DNA of 36,179 nt from positions 1-36,179 of the forward strand of contig SKTZ01000087.1 of assembly GCA_007122335.1 (NCBI GenBank). Reading direction: 5' to 3'. Every line of letters starts with the position of its first letter. Within the stretch, counting starts at the first letter, position 1. Shown in pieces: positions 32,005 through 36,179 of the stretch. The DNA is from Bacillota bacterium (GTDB taxonomy: Bacteria; Bacillota; Halanaerobiia; B1SED10-174). A program made the position numbers and the translations under genes. The notes below the pieces were generated by a model. The model was not told where the DNA came from. It made no database searches and was given only the letters and a program-made list of their open reading frames with translations.

Positions 32005-33183
32005 ATGCTCACAGAAGAACGGAAAATGAAATTAAAACTTCTGGCCCGGGACCTGGTCAGCATTAAAAGCCTTTCTGGGGAAGAAGGAGAACTGGTGGAA
32101 TATCTCCAGAAAACCATGGAATTCTTTTCTTTTCAATCCATTGAGGTTGATGAAGCGGGTAATATTATCGGGGGGGTAAAGGGAGAACATTCCGGGAAAA
32201 AAATTCTCCTTGACGCCCATTTAGATACAGTTCCCGCCGAGGATAAAGACAAATGGGAAAAAGATCCCTTTACAGGAGCCATTCGGGATGACAGGATCTA
32301 TGGGCGGGGAGCTTCAGATATGAAGGGAGCGCTTGCCGCAATGCTTTGTGCTGTTGCTTTCTTCAAGGAAGATTACGGGAAAGATTTTTCAGGGGAAATC
32401 TATATCAGTGGAATTGTCCTGGAAGAGTTTTTAGAGGGAGTAGCAGCTAGGAAAGTAAGTGAAAAAGTTAACCCCGATTTTGTGATAATTGGGGAAGCCA
32501 GTGATTTAAGGATTAATATTGGCCAGAGGGGGAGAGCGGAGGTTGTTCTGGAAACTTTTGGTCGCCCGGTCCATTCATCCCAGCCCCAATTTGGTCATAA
32601 TGCAGTATATGATATGGTGAAGATTATTGAAAGGATAAAAACTTTCAAGCCATCTAAACACCTATTACTTGGTGAAGGGATCCTGGAATTGACTGATATA
32701 ATTTCAGAACCATATCCCGGAGCTTCTGTAGTTCCCTCCTACTGCCGGGCGACCTTTGATCGAAGGCTCCTGCCGGGTGAGGATAAAGAGATAATTTTTA
32801 AGCAAATCGATGAACTTTTAGCGGGAGGGGACATTTTAGAATGGGGGATTTCCATTCCTGTGTTGGAAAGACCAACCTGGCGAAACACTACTTTAATAGC
32901 CGAACAGTTCCTTTTACCCTGGGTTATTGCTCGGGACCATCCCCTGGTTAAAATGGCCGAAGAAGGTTTGAAAAAACAGGGTCTTGACCCCCAGCTTGGT
33001 CATTATTCTTTTTGCACAAATGGTAGCCATTATGCGGGGGAAAAAGGTATCCCAACCATTGGTTTTGGTCCTTCACGGGAGAGTCTTGCTCATGTTGATA
33101 ATGAATATATAGAAATTGAGCAATTGGAAAAAGGCTGCAGGGGTTATTACGGGTTGCTTCAATCCCTGTGCAAAACAAATTAA
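32005..33183 (+). CDS. YgeY-like M20 metallopeptidase/amidohydrolase
   Basis: A 392-residue zinc hydrolase of the M20/ArgE/DapE family. Metal ligands are in DAHLDTVP (His72), GRGASDMKG (Asp105), LEEF (Glu140/141), GEASD (Glu164) and the C-terminal LAHVDNEY His. FGRPVHSSQPQFGHNA is the dimerisation-domain part, and HDRR-type ATFDRRLLPGE is also present. The order and WRNTTLIAEQFLLPWVIARDHPL segment resemble the YgeY group, which is linked to purine/amide catabolism in some bacteria. It would hydrolyse an N-acyl or peptide bond of an imported compound. ATG 32005 lies 12 bases after dppF, so it is in the same operon. Confidence 0.88.
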   Translation: MLTEERKMKLKLLARDLVSIKSLSGEEGELVEYLQKTMEFFSFQSIEVDEAGNIIGGVKGEHSGKKILLDAHLDTVPAEDKDKWEKDPFTGAIRDDRIYGRGASDMKGALAAMLCAVAFFKEDYGKDFSGEIYISGIVLEEFLEGVAARKVSEKVNPDFVIIGEASDLRINIGQRGRAEVVLETFGRPVHSSQPQFGHNAVYDMVKIIERIKTFKPSKHLLLGEGILELTDIISEPYPGASVVPSYCRATFDRRLLPGEDKEIIFKQIDELLAGGDILEWGISIPVLERPTWRNTTLIAEQFLLPWVIARDHPLVKMAEEGLKKQGLDPQLGHYSFCTNGSHYAGEKGIPTIGFGPSRESLAHVDNEYIEIEQLEKGCRGYYGLLQSLCKTN

Positions 33184-33220
33184 ATAGCCCGGATAACTTT
33201 ACAGGAAAGGAGGGTCTTTT

Positions 33221-33799
33221 TTGCTACCCACTTCAGGAGACAGGGAGATTAATCTTAAAGAAATTGGCGATACAATTAAAAATATCAGGCGAGAAAGAGG
33301 GATGAAATTAAAGGAGGTTGCAGCAAAAACAGGACTCAGTAATGGGTTTTTAAGCCAGGTAGAAAATGGCCAGGCCCAGATTTCTCTTATGAACCTCTGG
33401 AAAATTTCCGGGGTCCTTGGGGTTCCTCTCGCTGTATTTTTCGCTGAACTTGATAAACAAACCATGGATATTGTTCGTAAAGACGAGAGGAAACATTTGA
33501 AATTGCCCAAGTCAAACGTTTCTTACAGTCTTTTATCGCCGGATATGAGCCGAAAAATTGAAATGCTGCTCATTGTTTTAGAACCGGGAGAAATTGATGA
33601 CCACGAAACAATTGCCCACGAAGGGGAAGAATGCGGGTTTGTGGTTGAAGGAGAACTGGGGATTATCCAGGACGGAACAAAAGTTATATTAGATGAGGGA
33701 GATAGTGTTTATCTGGATTCTTCCATACCCCACCGCTTTTTTAACCCCGGTTCGGGTAGATCTGTTAGCGTTTGGGCGATAACTCCACCCAGTTTTTAA
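33221..33799 (+). CDS. XRE-family regulator with cupin domain
   Basis: A 192-residue regulator. The N-terminal HTH_3 (residues about 13-67) reads IGDTIKNIRRERGMKLKEVA and TGLSNGFLSQVENGQAQISL. The C-terminal cupin_2 (about 115-190) has ETIAHEGEECGFVVEGELGI and GDSVYLDSSIPHRFFNPG, where the cupin would bind a small ligand. Such XRE-cupin proteins (PuuR-like) usually control nearby catabolic or uptake genes. This one likely senses a product of the transporter/hydrolase operon. TTG 33221 follows AAAGGAGGG. It lies between the hydrolase and creatininase genes, in the same direction. Confidence 0.92.
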   Translation: MLPTSGDREINLKEIGDTIKNIRRERGMKLKEVAAKTGLSNGFLSQVENGQAQISLMNLWKISGVLGVPLAVFFAELDKQTMDIVRKDERKHLKLPKSNVSYSLLSPDMSRKIEMLLIVLEPGEIDDHETIAHEGEECGFVVEGELGIIQDGTKVILDEGDSVYLDSSIPHRFFNPGSGRSVSVWAITPPSF

Positions 33800-33826
33800 A
33801 AATAAATGCAGAAAGAGGTGTAACAG

Positions 33827-34600
33827 TTGCTGGACTTTAGCCGGCTGACCTGGCCGGAAATCAAGGATACAATACCCCGGCTTGATGCTCTTTTGCTTCC
33901 CCTTGGTTCAATTGAACAACACGGTTTCCATCTTCCGGTAAATAATGATTATTACACTGCCCGAGAGCTGGCCGGAATAATTCAAAAAAAAGGTGAAGAG
34001 GAAGGTTTAACCCTGGCTGTTAGCTTTTCTCTACCAGTTGGTTGTTCCCATCACCATATGGCTTTTCCCGGCACTGTTTCTCTTTCCGAGGAGACTTTTT
34101 CCCAGGTTCTCGGAGAGATACTGGAATCTTATAATCAACATGGGATCCGGCGGGTTTTTATAGTTAACGGTCATGGGGGGAATGCTCCTGGTATTGAAAA
34201 AGCTCTTATTAAGGCACGCGAGGATGGAACATGGGATATGCTTGAGCCTTTTCATTACTGGGATACTTTCAAAGAGAAGGGAAGCGAAATCCTAGAATCT
34301 GGGCATTATTTTCATGCTTGTGAAGGGGAAACTTCTCTGGCCCTGGCATTAAAACAGCGGGTCTTAATGGAGAAGGCGGTAAATTCTCTAGAGGAAAATG
34401 CAGATTTAAAGAGGTTAAACATACTGGAAATGGAAGATATTTTTGTCCCGCCTTTTCACCACCTCACCAAAAGCGGAGTTATTGGAAATAGTAAGGCTGC
34501 GGATAAAGAAAAGGGAGAAAAATTAATTGAAATAATTACTTCAGAGGCGGTTAAAGTAATCAAGGAAAATCTGGTCCTAAATGGTAAAACAGCAGGTTAG
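33827..34600 (+). CDS. Creatininase-family amidohydrolase
   Basis: A 257-residue metal-dependent amidohydrolase of the creatininase/MftE/ArfB-type superfamily. Metal residues are Glu30 and His32 in GSIEQHGFHLP, Asp41 in NNDYYTA, His116 in NGHGGN, and Glu168 in CEGETS. FPGTVSLS is a further family mark. Members hydrolyse cyclic or linear amides such as creatinine or formamides; the real substrate is not known. TTG 33827 follows AGAGGTG. It is the last gene before a terminator. With the M20 enzyme and the peptide transporter it suggests catabolism of an amide-bearing compound. Confidence 0.9.
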   Translation: MLDFSRLTWPEIKDTIPRLDALLLPLGSIEQHGFHLPVNNDYYTARELAGIIQKKGEEEGLTLAVSFSLPVGCSHHHMAFPGTVSLSEETFSQVLGEILESYNQHGIRRVFIVNGHGGNAPGIEKALIKAREDGTWDMLEPFHYWDTFKEKGSEILESGHYFHACEGETSLALALKQRVLMEKAVNSLEENADLKRLNILEMEDIFVPPFHHLTKSGVIGNSKAADKEKGEKLIEIITSEAVKVIKENLVLNGKTAG

Positions 34601-34611
34601 AAAAAATATTT

Positions 34612-34650
34612 AAGGTCCCTCCACAGGCGGGCCTTTTATATTTTTCGGGT
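34612..34650 (+). terminator. Terminator after the creatininase gene
   Basis: AAGGTCC (34612-34618) pairs with GGGCCTT (34629-34635) with one G-T pair, followed by TTATATTTTT. It ends the dppBCDF-hydrolase-regulator-creatininase operon. Confidence 0.7.
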
Positions 34651-34949
34651 AGCCAAAAATCCAGGGAAAAATGTTAATGAAAAAAGGTTCTTAAAAAAAG
34701 TAAAGAAACAAGAGGAAAAGAACCAGGGTTTAACAAAACGATAGTTAATTTATTAAACCCCATTAAAAACAGAAATTTTTAGGAGTTTTATAAAAAAACT
34801 TCTGATTTCAGGCAGGGAAATCTTCCTGAAAAAAGAACTGTATACATATTGAACAGTTGTTTTTCCCGGTACAATTCCCCCCGGGATTTTTTTAAGGCAA
34901 AACCAAAAAAATGACGACCGTCGTCAAAACATTAAATGGAGTGATCTTC
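34651..34949. other. Gap before the UDP-glucose dehydrogenase gene
   Basis: About 300 bases, very AT-rich. It holds a weak promoter-like pair, TTGAAC (34849-34854) and TACAAT (34870-34875), with a short 15-base spacer. It also has a six-pair hairpin TCCCGG/CCGGGA (34864-34886) followed by a T-run, which could end an upstream transcript. A tight dyad sits just before the gene. Confidence 0.4.
34912..34926. promoter_or_regulatory. Operator-like 15-bp palindrome upstream of UDP-glucose dehydrogenase
   Basis: TGACGAC-C-GTCGTCA is a perfect seven-base inverted repeat about a single central C. A one-base loop cannot form an RNA hairpin, so binding by a dimeric protein is the simpler reading. It ends 23 bases before the start codon. 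I cannot name the regulator. Confidence 0.45.
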
Positions 34950-36179
34950 ATGCAACCAAAAAAAATTGGAGTAGTTGGAACCGGTTACGTGGGTCTTGTC
35001 GGGGGTGTTTGCCTGGCTGACTTTGGGAATAAGGTTATTAATGTTGATATTGACGAAGAAAAAATAGCAAAACTCAATAACGGCCATGTTCCAATTTATG
35101 AACCCGGGTTAGAGGGAGTAATAAAAAAAGTAGTGGATAGGGGAATGATTGAATTTACTACTGATTTCAAATATACAGTCGAAAATAGTGAAGTGCTTTT
35201 TATTGCCGTGGGAACCCCGCCCAGGGAGGATGGCAGCGCTGACCTTAAACATGTTTTAACTGTGGCCAGAGATATTGGCCGGCATATGAATGGTTACAAA
35301 GTAGTTGTAGATAAGTCTACGGTTCCCGTAGGGACCGGGCAACTGGTTAAAGCCACTATCAGGGAGGAATTACATAAGCGGGGGGTTGATTTCGAATTTG
35401 ATGTAGTGAGCAACCCCGAGTTTTTACGAGAAGGAAAAGCAGTAGATGATTTCTACAACCCGGACCGGATTGTAATTGGCGGGGAAAGCGAAAAGGCCCT
35501 GGAAATAATGAAAGAAGCCTACCGGGCTCTCTATGACCGGAAGGTGCCCTTTTTATTCACCAATATCGAAACAGCTGAAATTATTAAATATGCTTCCAAT
35601 GCTTTTCTTGCCACCAAGATTTCCTTTATTAATGAAATCTCCCGTGTTTGTGAGAGTTTAAATGCCGATGTGAGAGATGTAGCCAGAGGAATGGGAATGG
35701 ATGCCCGGATTTCCCCTCAGTTTCTCCAGGCAGGATGTGGTTATGGGGGAAGCTGTTTTCCCAAGGACACCCAGGCTTTGGTTCATATTGCCCGTGCTAA
35801 TGGTTTGCCAATGGCAATTGTGGAAGCTGCCATTAAAGCCAATGAAGAGCAAAAGATGCACATGGTAAAAAAGATTAAAGACAAAATCGATGAATTAAAA
35901 GGAAAAACAATTGGGGTTCTTGGTTTGAGCTTTAAACCAGAAACTGATGATATGCGCGAAGCTCCCGCTTTAACAATTATTCCTGCTCTTATCCAGGAGG
36001 GAGCTAAAATAAAAGCTTTCTGCCCGGAGGGAATGAAAGAAGCCCGCTGGAGGTTGGAAGAGTTCCAGGAAAGTATTGAGTACCAGGAAGATCCCTATGC
36101 AGCGATTGAAAAAGCAGATGCCCTGATTCTACTTACCGAGTGGAACCAGTTTAAAGATCTGGACCTGCTCAGGATTAAG
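34950..36179 (+). CDS. ugd: UDP-glucose 6-dehydrogenase, 3' end cut off by window edge
   Basis: An open frame of 410 codons from ATG 34950 (GGAG eight bases upstream) to the edge, with no stop. It is a UDP-glucose/GDP-mannose dehydrogenase. The N-terminal NAD domain begins IGVVGTGYVGLVGGVCLADFG, then EPGLEGVIKK, FIAVGTPPREDGSADL and STVPVGTG follow. NPEFLREGKAVDDF, the central-domain YASNAFLATKISFINEI, and the catalytic Cys in GYGGSCFPKD come next. The C-terminal domain has LGLSFKPETDDMREAP. The enzyme makes UDP-glucuronate for polysaccharide. At a typical length of about 430-440 residues only the last 20-30 residues are missing. Confidence 0.95.
   Translation, partial: MQPKKIGVVGTGYVGLVGGVCLADFGNKVINVDIDEEKIAKLNNGHVPIYEPGLEGVIKKVVDRGMIEFTTDFKYTVENSEVLFIAVGTPPREDGSADLKHVLTVARDIGRHMNGYKVVVDKSTVPVGTGQLVKATIREELHKRGVDFEFDVVSNPEFLREGKAVDDFYNPDRIVIGGESEKALEIMKEAYRALYDRKVPFLFTNIETAEIIKYASNAFLATKISFINEISRVCESLNADVRDVARGMGMDARISPQFLQAGCGYGGSCFPKDTQALVHIARANGLPMAIVEAAIKANEEQKMHMVKKIKDKIDELKGKTIGVLGLSFKPETDDMREAPALTIIPALIQEGAKIKAFCPEGMKEARWRLEEFQESIEYQEDPYAAIEKADALILLTEWNQFKDLDLLRIK

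Noticed and set aside
34864-34893. Hairpin plus T-run as an attenuator of UDP-glucose dehydrogenase
   Set aside because: It overlaps the only promoter-like -10 element, so it would not lie inside the transcript. The stem is only six pairs.
1-36179. tRNA, rRNA, CRISPR array, insertion sequence or prophage
   Set aside because: Read for cloverleaf ends, regularly spaced repeats, transposase genes with inverted repeats and phage genes; none seen apart from the inactive integrase-like fold at 12622.

Overview
The window looks like a chromosomal segment of a moderate-GC, low-to-mid-complexity Firmicutes-like bacterium. Shine-Dalgarno sequences are strong (AAGGAGG type), TTG starts are unusually common, promoters are sigma-A type, and Rho-independent hairpin terminators are abundant. 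Two oligopeptide-type binding proteins carry cleavable signal peptides without a lipobox cysteine. That points to a periplasm, so a diderm Firmicute such as a member of the Halanaerobiales is a reasonable guess, but only a guess. There is no rRNA, tRNA, CRISPR array, insertion sequence or phage module.

Layout. 1-1470: the 3' part of a HAD hydrolase, a T4 endonuclease V-like pyrimidine-dimer glycosylase, and a tiny 30-residue gene behind a consensus promoter. 1472-3093 (minus): a CDF-like transporter with altered metal-site residues, and a dolichol/phytol-kinase-like membrane protein. 3266-8140 (plus): a DUF2087 protein, three GNAT acetyltransferases and two methyltransferases, interrupted by a minus-strand Gfo/Idh/MocA protein that lacks its usual catalytic Lys and Asp. 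8137-9822 (minus): an ABC-F ATPase with an elaborate leader at 9823-10062 (promoter, 7-codon leader peptide, two terminators), which looks like ribosome-mediated attenuation. 10297-14118 (plus): an M50-like membrane protein, a decayed BAAT-type acyl-CoA thioesterase pseudogene, a DUF488 protein, and a 498-residue protein that looks like a dead DDE integrase fold joined to TPR repeats. 14142-14951 (minus): a patatin-like lipase. 15262-16354: a doubtful ORF, a possible structured RNA, and a lipoprotein. 16545-19316: trkA-trkH potassium uptake. 19402-22257: a PLP decarboxylase and a GlcD-type flavoprotein.

22340-34600 is a dipeptide/oligopeptide (or similar amide) uptake and catabolism locus. 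One half (minus) is binding protein-DppB-DppC without ATPases. The other half has a minus-strand binding protein divergent from a plus operon dppB-dppC-dppD-dppF, followed by a YgeY-like M20 hydrolase, an XRE-cupin regulator and a creatininase-family amidohydrolase. The two permease sets probably share the single ATPase pair, with imported amide substrates hydrolysed by the two enzymes under control of the cupin regulator. The window ends inside a UDP-glucose 6-dehydrogenase gene (34950 to the edge).

The most interesting items are the ABC-F attenuation leader, the dead-integrase/TPR fusion, the pseudogene lesions, the catalytic-residue losses in the oxidoreductase and CDF protein, and the short gene behind the consensus promoter.
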